DNA of 64,000 bases from Poritiphilus sp965212595. GTDB taxonomy: Bacteria > Bacteroidota > Bacteroidia > Flavobacteriales > Flavobacteriaceae. Within the stretch, counting starts at the first letter, position 1; every line of letters begins with the position of its first letter. The position numbers were made by a program, and so were the translations under genes. Shown in pieces: positions 24,908-33,803 of the stretch. Below the pieces are notes generated by a model, which saw only the letters and a program-made list of their open reading frames with translations, made no database searches and was not told the DNA's origin. The stretch is taken from positions 372,001 through 436,000 of the forward strand of contig CBDBVE010000009.1 of the NCBI GenBank assembly GCA_965212595.1, given 5' to 3'.

Positions 24908-26644
24908 CTAGATTCTCGCCTGATAGGTAAACAAATTGTAATAACGACCCTCTTTTTGAATGAGCTCATCATGTGTACCGCGTTCTGCGATCCTACCACT
25001 TTCTATAACCAGAATTTGATTCGCCTTGCGGATGGTGCTCAAACGGTGGGCAATTACGAAAGTGGTACGCCCTTTAGTAAGCTCGGCCAAACTTTTTTGA
25101 ATTAAAGCTTCACTCTCTGTATCCAGATTGGATGTAGCCTCGTCCAGAACAAGTATTCTTGGGTCTGCTAAAACAGCTCTTGCAATTGCAATGCGCTGGC
25201 GTTGCCCTCCTGAAAGCTTGATCCCCCGTTCACCAATTAAAGTATCCAAGCCATCTTCAAAACGGTCTGTGAATTCATCGACATACGCTGCTTTTACCGC
25301 CTGTTGCAGTTGTTCATCAGAAGCATTTGGCCTTGGGAAAAGAATGTTTTCTTTTATACTACCCTCAAACAAAAAGTCATCTTGCAACACTACACCCAGG
25401 TGTCGGCGAAAACTGTTGAGCTCTACTTTGTAAAGATCCTGCTCATCTATGAGAATAGTCCCGGACTGCGGAGTAAGGAAACTAGCGGCCAACCCTGCAA
25501 TGGTACTCTTCCCGGACCCCGAACTTCCGACCAGTGCGACAACAGATCCGGGCTTGACTTCAAAGCTTATATCGTGCAGCACCTCCTTTTCTTCTTCATA
25601 AGCAAAAGTAACATCCTTAAAGATCATATGACCTTTTACAGTGTCTAAAATCGTACTTCTTTGTTTGGCATCAGCTTCAGGCTCCATATTCATGAGCTCT
25701 TCGGTCCTGTCTAGTCCGGCAAGCGCTTCGGTAAGTTGGCTCCCTATATTGCTCATCTGGACGATAGGGGCTACCATTAGCCCTAATAGGAAGGTAAAGG
25801 TCAAAAACTCTCCGATGGTAAGTTGATCGGTCATTATTTTATAACCCCCTATTCCCATGATTCCGGTAGTTGCCACTCCTAAAAGGAAGGTAGAAGAACT
25901 TGTCATGAATGCTGTGGCGGTAAGACTCTTTTTGACATTCTGATACAATTTGTGAACCCCTTCTTCAAAAACACCATGCTCTTGTAGCTCAGCGTTAAAT
26001 CCTTTAATAACTCTTATACCCCCCAAAGTTTCTGTAAGTCGACCTGTTACTTCGGCATTGATCTTTCCACGGTTTCTAAAAATTGGCCTGATAATCTTGA
26101 AGGCTTTAAGCGCAATCACTGCGAATATAGCCAGCGGAATTAATGCAAAAAGTGTCATGGTTGGACTAATGTCCAATAACAAAATCAATGAGACGACAGC
26201 GGTCACAGATCCACCAACCAATTGTACCAAACCTGTTCCTATAAGGTTCCTTACACCTTCCACGTCGGTCATAATGCGCGATACCAGTTCACCAGACTTG
26301 GTGTTGTCGAAAAAGCGGATGGGTAAAGAAAGTATTTTTTTCTGCACCTGAGCACGTAGTTCTGAGATCATATATTGCGCCTGTACGCTCAAGATTCTGG
26401 TTAGTAAGAAAGAGGTGATGGCTTGTATGAGAATCGCAAAGATGACGATGGCAACAAGAAGTTTGAGAAAGTCGAGATCCTTGTTTGGTATAATGTCGTC
26501 CATTAAGTACTTCAATGAGAGGGGAGCTACGAAGCTCGCAGCCTTACTGATTACAATAAGCAGTAACCCTATGAAGACCAAATTTCTCCTTGGCCAAATA
26601 ATGGTCTTAAATGCGGTAAGGACACTTACTTTTTTGTCTGACAT
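24908..26644 (-). CDS. MsbA-like ABC exporter (fused membrane and ATPase domains)
   Basis: A 578-residue half-transporter. Six membrane helices (about residues 20-300) precede the nucleotide-binding domain with Walker A GSSGSGKST, the signature LSGGQRQR, Walker B ILVLDEATS and the switch HRLSTI. It acts as a dimer at the inner membrane; lipid A export (MsbA) and drug or lipid efflux are both possible and sequence alone does not decide. Transcribed from a -7 element 31 bases upstream; no partner half-transporter is adjacent, which favours a homodimer. Confidence 0.92.
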   Translation of the reverse strand: MSDKKVSVLTAFKTIIWPRRNLVFIGLLLIVISKAASFVAPLSLKYLMDDIIPNKDLDFLKLLVAIVIFAILIQAITSFLLTRILSVQAQYMISELRAQVQKKILSLPIRFFDNTKSGELVSRIMTDVEGVRNLIGTGLVQLVGGSVTAVVSLILLLDISPTMTLFALIPLAIFAVIALKAFKIIRPIFRNRGKINAEVTGRLTETLGGIRVIKGFNAELQEHGVFEEGVHKLYQNVKKSLTATAFMTSSSTFLLGVATTGIMGIGGYKIMTDQLTIGEFLTFTFLLGLMVAPIVQMSNIGSQLTEALAGLDRTEELMNMEPEADAKQRSTILDTVKGHMIFKDVTFAYEEEKEVLHDISFEVKPGSVVALVGSSGSGKSTIAGLAASFLTPQSGTILIDEQDLYKVELNSFRRHLGVVLQDDFLFEGSIKENILFPRPNASDEQLQQAVKAAYVDEFTDRFEDGLDTLIGERGIKLSGGQRQRIAIARAVLADPRILVLDEATSNLDTESEALIQKSLAELTKGRTTFVIAHRLSTIRKANQILVIESGRIAERGTHDELIQKEGRYYNLFTYQARI

Positions 26645-26675
26645 ACTAAGGGTTCTTGTATTTCTGAAAGAATCA

Positions 26676-26683
26676 CAAAAATA
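26676..26683 (-). promoter_or_regulatory. -7 promoter element of the ABC exporter
   Basis: Minus-strand TATTTTTG matches TAnnTTTG, 31 bases before the start codon at 26644. Confidence 0.58.
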
Positions 26684-26793
26684 GAGCGAATTCTGTTAGG
26701 CCATTAACGGACGTGCTTTTTTATGTTAAAATTAGCATTTCAAGCCGAAGTCCACTAAATTCACTTCAAAGTGCAACCAATACATCAAAGAAT

Positions 26794-28965
26794 ATGAGAC
26801 CTCTTTTCTATCTGATGGTATTTCTACTGTTTTCCTGTGCTGAAAGTCAGCAAAATACCGAACTGGAACGCTGGCAAAGTCACGCCGACAATACCACCAT
26901 CATTAGGGATGATTTTGGAGTCCCGCATGTCTATGGAAAGACTGATGCTGATGCCGTTTTCGGACTCTTATACGCGCAATGCGAAGACGATTTTAGACGG
27001 GTAGAGCAAAATTATATTTGGGCTATTGGCAGGTTGGCTGAGGTTGAAGGGGAAGAAGCACTATATAGCGACCTTAGGGCCCGTTTGTTTATGACGAAAG
27101 AAGAGGCAATAGCCAACTATGAGAAGAGCCCCGAATGGCTCAAAAAGCTCTGCAACGCATTTGCAGATGGCATTAATTATTATTTGCATAAACATCCTGA
27201 AGTAGAACCAAGGTTACTCACTCACTTTGAGCCCTGGATGCCAATGTATTTTAGCGAGGGATCTATTGGAGGTGACATTGAACGTATTAGCATTAGAAAG
27301 ATCAAGGCTTTTTATGAAGAAGGAATTGAGTTTCCCAGGGCGGAAGCCATGGAAATAGAAAAGAAGGAGGCAGAACTAGAACCCCAGGGATCTAACGGTA
27401 TAGCCATCTCCGGTAAACTAACCCAATCCGGGAATACGATGTTACTTATAAACCCACATACCTCTTTTTATTTTAGGGGCGAAGTGCACGCGGTAAGCGA
27501 AGAGGGGCTAAATGCTTACGGGGCCGTGACCTGGGGGCAGTTTTTCATTTACCAGGGCTTTAATGAAAAGACAGGATGGATGCATACCTCGACTTACACG
27601 GATGTTATGGATGAATTTGTTGAAAATGTCTCAGAGATAGAGGGAGAATTGCGCTATCAGTATGGCAAAGAATGGCGGCCTGTAAAGAAATCTGAAGTGA
27701 CATTAAAATATAAAGATGGTGCAGAGTTAAAAGAAAAGACCTTCCCGATGTATCATACACATCATGGCCCTATTACCCATAAAGAAGGCGAGAGGCCTGT
27801 AGCATCCGCTATGATGTGGGAGCCAGTTAAAGCTTTAGAACAGTCATACATCAGGACAAAACAAGATGGTTATGACGGCTTTCGCAAAATGATGGACATT
27901 AGGACCAACTCTTCCAACAATACAGTTTATGCAGATGCCGAAGGCAATATCGCCTATTTTCATGGGAACTTTATTCCTGTGAGGGATACTGTTTTTGACT
28001 ATACCCAGCCCATTGATGGGAGTGATCCCAAAACAGATTGGAAAGGATTACACACAGTAGATGAAAATATTCTGGTCTTAAACCCCGAAAACGGCTGGGT
28101 ACAAAATTGCAATTCTACACCTTATACCTCGGCACTTGAATTTAGCCCGAAGCGCGAGAATTATCCTAAATATATGTCTATAGACCGCGAAAATTTCCGT
28201 GGTGTACATGCCATAGATCTATTAAAGGGAAGGAGTGGGTATACACTGGATAATCTTATAGAATTGGCTCATGACCCTTATTTGCCTGCTTTTGCTATGC
28301 TTGTTCCGGGGCTTGTCAAGGCCTATGACAGTGAGGATGTTCCAGGAAATAGTAAAGCGGCAATAGATACCTTAAGGGCCTGGGATTTTAAAACCTCAAA
28401 AGAATCGGTAGCGATGACCCTTGCGCATTATTACGGTACAATTTACGGCCGTAAGGGGCAGAGGCCGGGCCGCATGAGCGATATGGAATTGATGACGTAT
28501 TTTGGGAAAGAGTCTCCTCAAAAAGAGCGCATGGCCGTTTTTGAAGAAGTGATTTCCCAATTGGAAAATGACTTTGGAACCTGGGAGGTTCCATGGGGAG
28601 AAGTGAATCGTTACCAGCGTATCAATGGTGAAATAAGGCAACCTTTTGACGATGAAAGACCCAGTATGCCAATCAGTTTTGCTTCTGGGCGATGGGGTTC
28701 TTTGGCTGCATATGGTGCTCGATACACGAACAATACCAAAAGAATTTATGGTACCCGCGGAAATAGCTTTGTTGCAGCAGTTGAATTTGGTGATAAAGTA
28801 AAGGCTAAAACCATGCTGGCAGGAGGGCAAAGCGGAGACCCGACCTCACCGCATTTTGACGATCAGGCAGAGCGTTATGCAGAAGCAGAATTTAAGGACG
28901 CTGCCTATTACAAAGAGGATGTCTTAAAGCGTGCAAAAAAAACCTATCATCCAGGGGAAAATTAA
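26794..28965 (+). CDS. Penicillin-acylase-family Ntn-hydrolase, lipoprotein
   Basis: A 723-residue member of the penicillin G acylase/AHL acylase family. It has a lipoprotein signal (LLFSC, Cys15), the alpha-chain region with IIRDDFGVPHVYGKT, and the autocatalytic junction at GSNG, where Ser200 would become the N-terminal nucleophile of the beta chain. The Asn residues and HHGP segment (YHTHHGPIT) typical of the beta chain follow. Family members split amides such as beta-lactam side chains, acyl-homoserine lactones or N-acyl amino acids. Upstream in-frame codons from 26713 are unlikely to be used, since they would destroy the lipoprotein signal. Confidence 0.9.
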   Translation: MRPLFYLMVFLLFSCAESQQNTELERWQSHADNTTIIRDDFGVPHVYGKTDADAVFGLLYAQCEDDFRRVEQNYIWAIGRLAEVEGEEALYSDLRARLFMTKEEAIANYEKSPEWLKKLCNAFADGINYYLHKHPEVEPRLLTHFEPWMPMYFSEGSIGGDIERISIRKIKAFYEEGIEFPRAEAMEIEKKEAELEPQGSNGIAISGKLTQSGNTMLLINPHTSFYFRGEVHAVSEEGLNAYGAVTWGQFFIYQGFNEKTGWMHTSTYTDVMDEFVENVSEIEGELRYQYGKEWRPVKKSEVTLKYKDGAELKEKTFPMYHTHHGPITHKEGERPVASAMMWEPVKALEQSYIRTKQDGYDGFRKMMDIRTNSSNNTVYADAEGNIAYFHGNFIPVRDTVFDYTQPIDGSDPKTDWKGLHTVDENILVLNPENGWVQNCNSTPYTSALEFSPKRENYPKYMSIDRENFRGVHAIDLLKGRSGYTLDNLIELAHDPYLPAFAMLVPGLVKAYDSEDVPGNSKAAIDTLRAWDFKTSKESVAMTLAHYYGTIYGRKGQRPGRMSDMELMTYFGKESPQKERMAVFEEVISQLENDFGTWEVPWGEVNRYQRINGEIRQPFDDERPSMPISFASGRWGSLAAYGARYTNNTKRIYGTRGNSFVAAVEFGDKVKAKTMLAGGQSGDPTSPHFDDQAERYAEAEFKDAAYYKEDVLKRAKKTYHPGEN

Positions 28966-28968
28966 GAA

Positions 28969-29613
28969 CTACCTGTCCTTAACAATGATCAAAGAAGCCT
29001 TAGATCCAGTAGATAGTAACCATTTGTTGGAGTATATAAGTTGCCCTTTGTCATCATAGACGTCTACCTGAGCGGTATTGGGCCCTGAAGACCCCTGGTT
29101 GAGGGCTTCAAAATCCAATCTATTAAAACCTTTGTCAAGGTTTAGATTAATACCCTTAAAACTGCCGGTTAGCAGTATATTAGGTTCTACAACTACATCA
29201 TTCGCATAGATGCGTACCCTATCGCCATCTACATACTCATGATCCCTGCAAACAATACCTACAAACATGGCGCCTGTTTTTACATCGCCGAGGTACATAT
29301 CTCCAAAGTGCTTCTTGGATTTCCCCTGTTCGCGCTCTCCAACCTTAGTATCTAACTTAAGGTCATGTCCGGCTTGTTTTAGCTCTTTATCAGGAAGCAT
29401 TTTCACATTGCGAGCCATCAGCGAGTCCTTAATATTAAGCTTGCTGTCAAATGATGATGGAATACGCAAGGCATTTCCCTGCTTAGGATTGTTCTTGAGA
29501 TCTAATTTGTTGTTTGCTTCAATTTTTAGAGGTTGGGTTTTGGGGATATCGGTCTGTGCGCTCAAGTCAAGCACACAGAAAAAAAGCCCGAAAACCAATA
29601 AAAATTGTTTCAT
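28969..29613 (-). CDS. Secreted protein of unknown function
   Basis: A 214-residue protein with a Sec signal peptide (cleavage probably after LSAQ, residue 20). The first half of the mature part is polar and repetitive in lysine, asparagine and leucine; the second half (from about 100) looks like a beta-sandwich (MYLGDVKTG, VRIYANDVVV, FNRLDFEAL, VDVYDDKGQLIYSNKW). I do not recognise the family. Placement last in the GntP-RidA-D-amino-acid gene string, 86 bases after the dipeptidase, is suggestive but does not prove co-transcription. Convergent with the acylase, three bases apart. Confidence 0.7.
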   Translation of the reverse strand: MKQFLLVFGLFFCVLDLSAQTDIPKTQPLKIEANNKLDLKNNPKQGNALRIPSSFDSKLNIKDSLMARNVKMLPDKELKQAGHDLKLDTKVGEREQGKSKKHFGDMYLGDVKTGAMFVGIVCRDHEYVDGDRVRIYANDVVVEPNILLTGSFKGINLNLDKGFNRLDFEALNQGSSGPNTAQVDVYDDKGQLIYSNKWLLSTGSKASLIIVKDR

Positions 29614-29699
29614 AGCAATTTTGAATTTTTATAAAGTTAGCAAATACCTTGCCACAGGGCCATAAAATGCTGTTAAAATCGGTAAAATACGACCCCTAC

Positions 29700-30767
29700 T
29701 TAAGACCAGCTGCGCTGTAAGAATCTAACGAAGTTTAGATGGGTTATATTGCGGACGTCTTCCGGGCTGTATCCACGCCTGGCTAATAGATCAGGGATTT
29801 TCTGAAGATCGGAGATCGTTTCAAGGTCACTTGGGCATTGCTCTTTTCCAAACCCTCCATCGAGATCGGTTCCAATACCTACATGTGTGGAGTTTCCCGA
29901 TAGTTGACAAATATGATCTATATGATCTATCATGATTTCAAGGGTAACCCCCATAGATTCAGGATTGGATTCACCACGTTTCCAATCTGGCACCATCATC
30001 CAGGCATCCAGGGCAGCACCGATTACCGCATTTCTGTTCATGAGCTCTTTTAATTGCTCATCAGAAAACTGCCGGTTGTGTTTTACCAAGGTTCGGCAAT
30101 TGTTATGACTTGCCCAGAGGGGACCATGATAGACATCCATTGTTTCCCAAAAACTCTCATCACATAAATGCGTAGCATCCAGGATGAGGTTCAAACGCTC
30201 AATCTCCTTTAGCAGTGCCCTTCCCTTTTGTCCTATTCCTCCAGATGCATTAGTGCCTTGGGCATAGGTGCCGGGGCCATAATGTGCGGGACCTATCGCC
30301 CTTAAGCCAGTTGCATAAGCTCTTTCTAAATATTCCAGAGAAACTATAGAATCTGCGCCTTCAAGGCTTAAAATGTAACCTATTGGTCTTTTCTCTTCTG
30401 AGGGTTTGCTCCAAAGTTCTAAATGTGCATTTAGCTCCTGCAAGGTTCTAATTGGAGTCATTTCACCGAGGTCTTCCATAGCTTTATACCAGGCCAGTTG
30501 CCCCTGGGTTTGAGCCCAGGCCTGTTGTGGTGAGTTCCAACCTGGAAGCGGGTTCTCTTTTTTAGAATAGCGTGCTATTTGCGTAGCTACACAAATTCCA
30601 ATTTGTCCTTTCCGCATGGCCTCCAATGAAACGGTGTTTTTAGCCCGGTCTGGTTTATCAGTCATTCCCTGTTCAATCTCCCGGAGCTCACTGACTTGTT
30701 TGGTGAGATCTCTATTCCATTCAAGGGCATTCATGGCAAGGTCTAGATGCGCATCGAAAATAAGCAT
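29700..30767 (-). CDS. M19 membrane dipeptidase-like peptidase
   Basis: A 355-residue renal-dipeptidase-family (M19) metallopeptidase. Zinc ligands are visible: FDAHLD (HxD) at the start, the bridging glutamate in LSLEGADSI, and histidines in LDATHLCDESF and WASHNNCR; GIGTDLDGGFG follows. M19 enzymes cut dipeptides, often with a D-residue at the C-terminal position. There is no signal peptide, so it is probably cytoplasmic. Eleven bases separate it from the D-threonine-aldolase-like gene upstream, in one operon with ridA and gntP. The context suggests D-amino-acid-containing dipeptides as substrates. Confidence 0.92.
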   Translation of the reverse strand: MLIFDAHLDLAMNALEWNRDLTKQVSELREIEQGMTDKPDRAKNTVSLEAMRKGQIGICVATQIARYSKKENPLPGWNSPQQAWAQTQGQLAWYKAMEDLGEMTPIRTLQELNAHLELWSKPSEEKRPIGYILSLEGADSIVSLEYLERAYATGLRAIGPAHYGPGTYAQGTNASGGIGQKGRALLKEIERLNLILDATHLCDESFWETMDVYHGPLWASHNNCRTLVKHNRQFSDEQLKELMNRNAVIGAALDAWMMVPDWKRGESNPESMGVTLEIMIDHIDHICQLSGNSTHVGIGTDLDGGFGKEQCPSDLETISDLQKIPDLLARRGYSPEDVRNITHLNFVRFLQRSWS

Positions 30768-30778
30768 GAAGTCTTTTT

Positions 30779-31891
30779 TTAAATTTCCAATTGGTGATCT
30801 CTTGCAGCCACTTTCCAGCTGCCGCTAATCTCACCCTCTGATACTGTAAATACCCGTGGATATTTGGCAACTGTAGGGCAGATGTGCATGGGAATGGCAT
30901 AATGATCATCCCCGATCTTACAATCATCATCTTTAGAATATTTTAGTACCAGATGTTCCTCACTTTGCCCTAGTTGTTCGCTGTCTTCCATTTCAAGGAT
31001 TTTTACCCTGGGAAGGTTCATCTCAGGAGCTACAGATTTGTGACCCAGATCTAGACAAACAATCCCTTTCCTAGGCTTGCTGATAACGCGGGTAAAGAGG
31101 ACAGCCGCTGGTAAGAAGGTCATTTCTTTAAAAGAATTGCCATAACGTTCATCCCACAATAATGTGGTTCCCGGACTTACTTCAACCCCCTTCCTGGTGG
31201 CATGAATGGGAAATGAAGGCGATCCTCCCGCCACTATTGTTTTTACCTCCACATTAACCGCTTCCAGAGATTTCTTTAAATCTAATACCTTTTGAAAAGC
31301 CAGGTCGCACAGTCTTTTTCGCTCATCAAAGTTCTCGCTTCTGATGTGTCCGTCATAGGCATGTAAGCCCTGCGCCAGAAGATTAGAATTTATGGCAATT
31401 AGCTGGAACAAATTTTTAGCCCTTTCACCGGGTGCTATTCCCGTCCTATCCATACCAGTGTTAAGATCTAAAAATACCTGAATTTGCATGGCCTCTTTTG
31501 ATGCGGCTTCCGCCAGGTGCTCTATGCTCAATTCATTATCGACCAGAGTAGAAAAGCTGGTTTCAGGGAATGCTTTGATCAGCTGTAAAAACCTGCCTAC
31601 GTTAGCACCCACAGCTTGCATTGCTAGTAAAACATCTGGCGCTTTGCATTTTCCGAGCAGTTCGGCTTCGGCAATTGTGGCGCACTTGAATTTTGCAATA
31701 CCATGGTCCATTTGCATTTTGATGACTTCGGCCATCTTATGGGTCTTTACATGAGGCCTTAATCGGCTCACCTCCCCGACCATCTCTATCATTTTCTTGA
31801 TATTGGCCTCAATCCTTTCAGGATATACAAGAAGAGAAGGAGAAATAAGTTCCTCCGGGTTTTTTATCTTATACCAATTTGTTTCAGACAT
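30779..31891 (-). CDS. D-threonine aldolase / D-serine dehydratase-like enzyme
   Basis: A 370-residue fold-III PLP enzyme. The N-terminal alanine-racemase-type barrel carries the PLP lysine in RPHVKTHK, and the C-terminal beta domain carries MHICPT, whose His and Cys correspond to the zinc site of D-serine dehydratase and D-threonine aldolase. Both reactions (cleaving D-threonine to glycine and acetaldehyde, or D-serine to pyruvate) fit. The RidA gene directly upstream favours a dehydratase, since RidA proteins clear the enamine/imine product. The ATG at 31891 leaves 13 bases after the ridA stop. Confidence 0.88.
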   Translation of the reverse strand: MSETNWYKIKNPEELISPSLLVYPERIEANIKKMIEMVGEVSRLRPHVKTHKMAEVIKMQMDHGIAKFKCATIAEAELLGKCKAPDVLLAMQAVGANVGRFLQLIKAFPETSFSTLVDNELSIEHLAEAASKEAMQIQVFLDLNTGMDRTGIAPGERAKNLFQLIAINSNLLAQGLHAYDGHIRSENFDERKRLCDLAFQKVLDLKKSLEAVNVEVKTIVAGGSPSFPIHATRKGVEVSPGTTLLWDERYGNSFKEMTFLPAAVLFTRVISKPRKGIVCLDLGHKSVAPEMNLPRVKILEMEDSEQLGQSEEHLVLKYSKDDDCKIGDDHYAIPMHICPTVAKYPRVFTVSEGEISGSWKVAARDHQLEI

Positions 31892-31904
31892 ATCACTATC
31901 CTTT

Positions 31905-32369
31905 CTAGTAAAGCTCAAACATGGCCTCTATCTCAACTGGAATATTGCCGGGAAGCATCATTCCAACAGCGCTGCGTACGCCAACTCCATGATCTTCTCC
32001 GAAGATATCAGCCATTAACTCACTAAATCCGTTAATCACAAGAGGTTGCTGACCAAATTCTGGGGTAGAATTTACCATCCCGAGAACTTTCACCACCCTT
32101 TTTATTTTATCGATGTCGCCGAAATGCGTAGTAATTGTGGCTAGCATGGTGAGGCCTACCTGCCTTGCTGCGGCTTTGGCCTCCTCCAAATTGAGATCTT
32201 CTCCGGCCCTACCAGTCATATACGCCCCATCAGTTTGCATAGGTCCTTGCCCTGAAATGTATAAAAAGTTATCAACCACCAGGACTGGTCTGTAAAGGCC
32301 TGCCGGTGGCGGAGCAGGTGGAAGTTCAAGTCCTAATTTTAGAATCCTTTCAGAAGGTAGATTTTTCAT
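31905..32369 (-). CDS. RidA-family enamine/imine deaminase
   Basis: A 154-residue protein of the YjgF/YER057c/UK114 family. The segments LYISGQGPMQ, AAARQVGLTML, RVVKVLGMVNST and the late AVGMMLPGNIPVEIEAMFE, with its conserved glycine and terminal glutamate region, are present. The usual arginine in the VRSAVG segment is kept (GVRSAVG). RidA hydrolyses reactive 2-aminoacrylate-type enamines. It lies between gntP (four bases) and the D-serine/D-threonine enzyme (13 bases), which is a functional fit. Slightly longer than standard RidA (about 130) and closer to the YjgH/long subgroup. Confidence 0.9.
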   Translation of the reverse strand: MKNLPSERILKLGLELPPAPPPAGLYRPVLVVDNFLYISGQGPMQTDGAYMTGRAGEDLNLEEAKAAARQVGLTMLATITTHFGDIDKIKRVVKVLGMVNSTPEFGQQPLVINGFSELMADIFGEDHGVGVRSAVGMMLPGNIPVEIEAMFELY

Positions 32370-32373
32370 AATA

Positions 32374-33690
32374 TCAAATAAATATGTCTAAGATTAATAC
32401 CCCAATAAGGCCCATCACGCCTACCGTGGTTTCCATTACTGTCCAGGATCTCAAAGTATCCTTTACAGACAAATTAAAATATTCCTTGAACAGCCAAAAA
32501 CCACTGTCATTCACATGAGATAACATAAGGCTCCCCGAACCAATAGCCAATACCATTAATTCTGCGCTTACGCCCTCTGCAGATACCAGCGGTAGCACAA
32601 TCCCGGCTGCTGTCAGCCCTGCTACAGTTGCTGACCCAACACATACGCGTATTACAGTGGCTATCAACCAGGCGAGGAAAAGAGGTGAAAGTGTTGAACC
32701 TTTTAACATATCGGCGATATATTCACTGACCCCACTGTCTACTAAAACCTGTTTTAAGGCACCTGCCCCGGCTATGACCAGCAATACCATAGTGATCCCT
32801 GTAACCGAGCTTGACACAGACTGCATCACTTCGGTCATCTTTTTGCCTCGTGCAAGGCCTAAGGTATAAATAGCAACCAAAACAGCAATGAGCATGGCGA
32901 TCACCGGGTTTCCTAAAAAATCGATCACCTTTTTAATAGCTAAATCTTCTGCTAGAAAAAGATCTGCCAGCGTGGCGAGCGCTATCAGAATAATAGGCAG
33001 AAGCGCCGTAAAAATGCTAATACCCATTCCCGGCATTTCATGGTCCTCTAAAACCTTAGGGTTCACAAACTCCTTTAAGGGAGTGGCTTTTATATTCTTA
33101 AAAACTGGTGATAAAACAGGCCCCGCTACGATGATTGCCGGAATGGCCACAATAATTCCGTATAGCAGGGTTCTACCCAGATCGGCTTCGAACATTACAG
33201 TAATCGCTGTAGGCGCTGGGTGTGGCGGAAGATATCCATGTGTAACCGATAAAGAGGCCAGCATAGGGATCCCTACGTATAATAAAGGGAGGCCGGTAGC
33301 CGCAGCCACGGTAAAAACCAGAGGAACAAGAATAACAAAACCTACAGAGTAAAACATGGGAATACCGACGATAAAACCGGTAAGTACCACGGCCCACTGA
33401 ATATTTTTTTTCCCGAATTTGGCTACCAACTGCGAAGTTATTCTTTGAGCTGCGCCACTATCTGCAACAAGTTTACCTAGCATAGCACCTAAGCCGAGAA
33501 TCATGACCAGGAACCCCAGCGTATTGCCTATTCCATTTTGTATGGATTCAACGACATTTTCAAGATCCATTCCTTCCGCTATTCCTACAAAAAGAGAAAC
33601 AATGATAAAGGTTATAAAGGCATTTAACTTAAATCTGGCAATAAGTATAAATAGAAGAAAAATCCCGAGGATTACAATCAATAAAGGCAT
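32374..33690 (-). CDS. GntP-family permease
   Basis: A 438-residue inner-membrane transporter of the gluconate:H+ symporter family with about twelve helices and the family's GYLPPHPAPTAI segment (around residue 153), KLVADSGAAQ and HVNDSGFW. The family includes gluconate permeases and the D-serine permease DsdX. In this operon (ridA, D-serine/D-threonine enzyme, dipeptidase) a D-amino acid or hydroxy-amino acid is the more likely substrate than gluconate, and no gluconate kinase is present. This is the promoter-proximal gene and is divergent from the class V aminotransferase. Confidence 0.92.
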   Translation of the reverse strand: MPLLIVILGIFLLFILIARFKLNAFITFIIVSLFVGIAEGMDLENVVESIQNGIGNTLGFLVMILGLGAMLGKLVADSGAAQRITSQLVAKFGKKNIQWAVVLTGFIVGIPMFYSVGFVILVPLVFTVAAATGLPLLYVGIPMLASLSVTHGYLPPHPAPTAITVMFEADLGRTLLYGIIVAIPAIIVAGPVLSPVFKNIKATPLKEFVNPKVLEDHEMPGMGISIFTALLPIILIALATLADLFLAEDLAIKKVIDFLGNPVIAMLIAVLVAIYTLGLARGKKMTEVMQSVSSSVTGITMVLLVIAGAGALKQVLVDSGVSEYIADMLKGSTLSPLFLAWLIATVIRVCVGSATVAGLTAAGIVLPLVSAEGVSAELMVLAIGSGSLMLSHVNDSGFWLFKEYFNLSVKDTLRSWTVMETTVGVMGLIGVLILDIFI

Positions 33691-33803
33691 AGCGGTTATT
33701 TAGTAGTTGTCTGGTTGTGTCAATTGCATGAGCCACTAAATATAGCACTTTGCTAAGAAATGCTACCGAACATTTTTTTATCTTGTTAAAGTATTTTGAA
33801 GGC

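Noticed and set aside
28396..28830. 144-codon open frame antisense to the acylase gene
   Set aside because: Inside a conserved gene, no promoter, motif or family resemblance.
32888..33352. 154-codon open frame antisense to the GntP permease
   Set aside because: Composition is the mirror of a membrane protein gene; no independent support.
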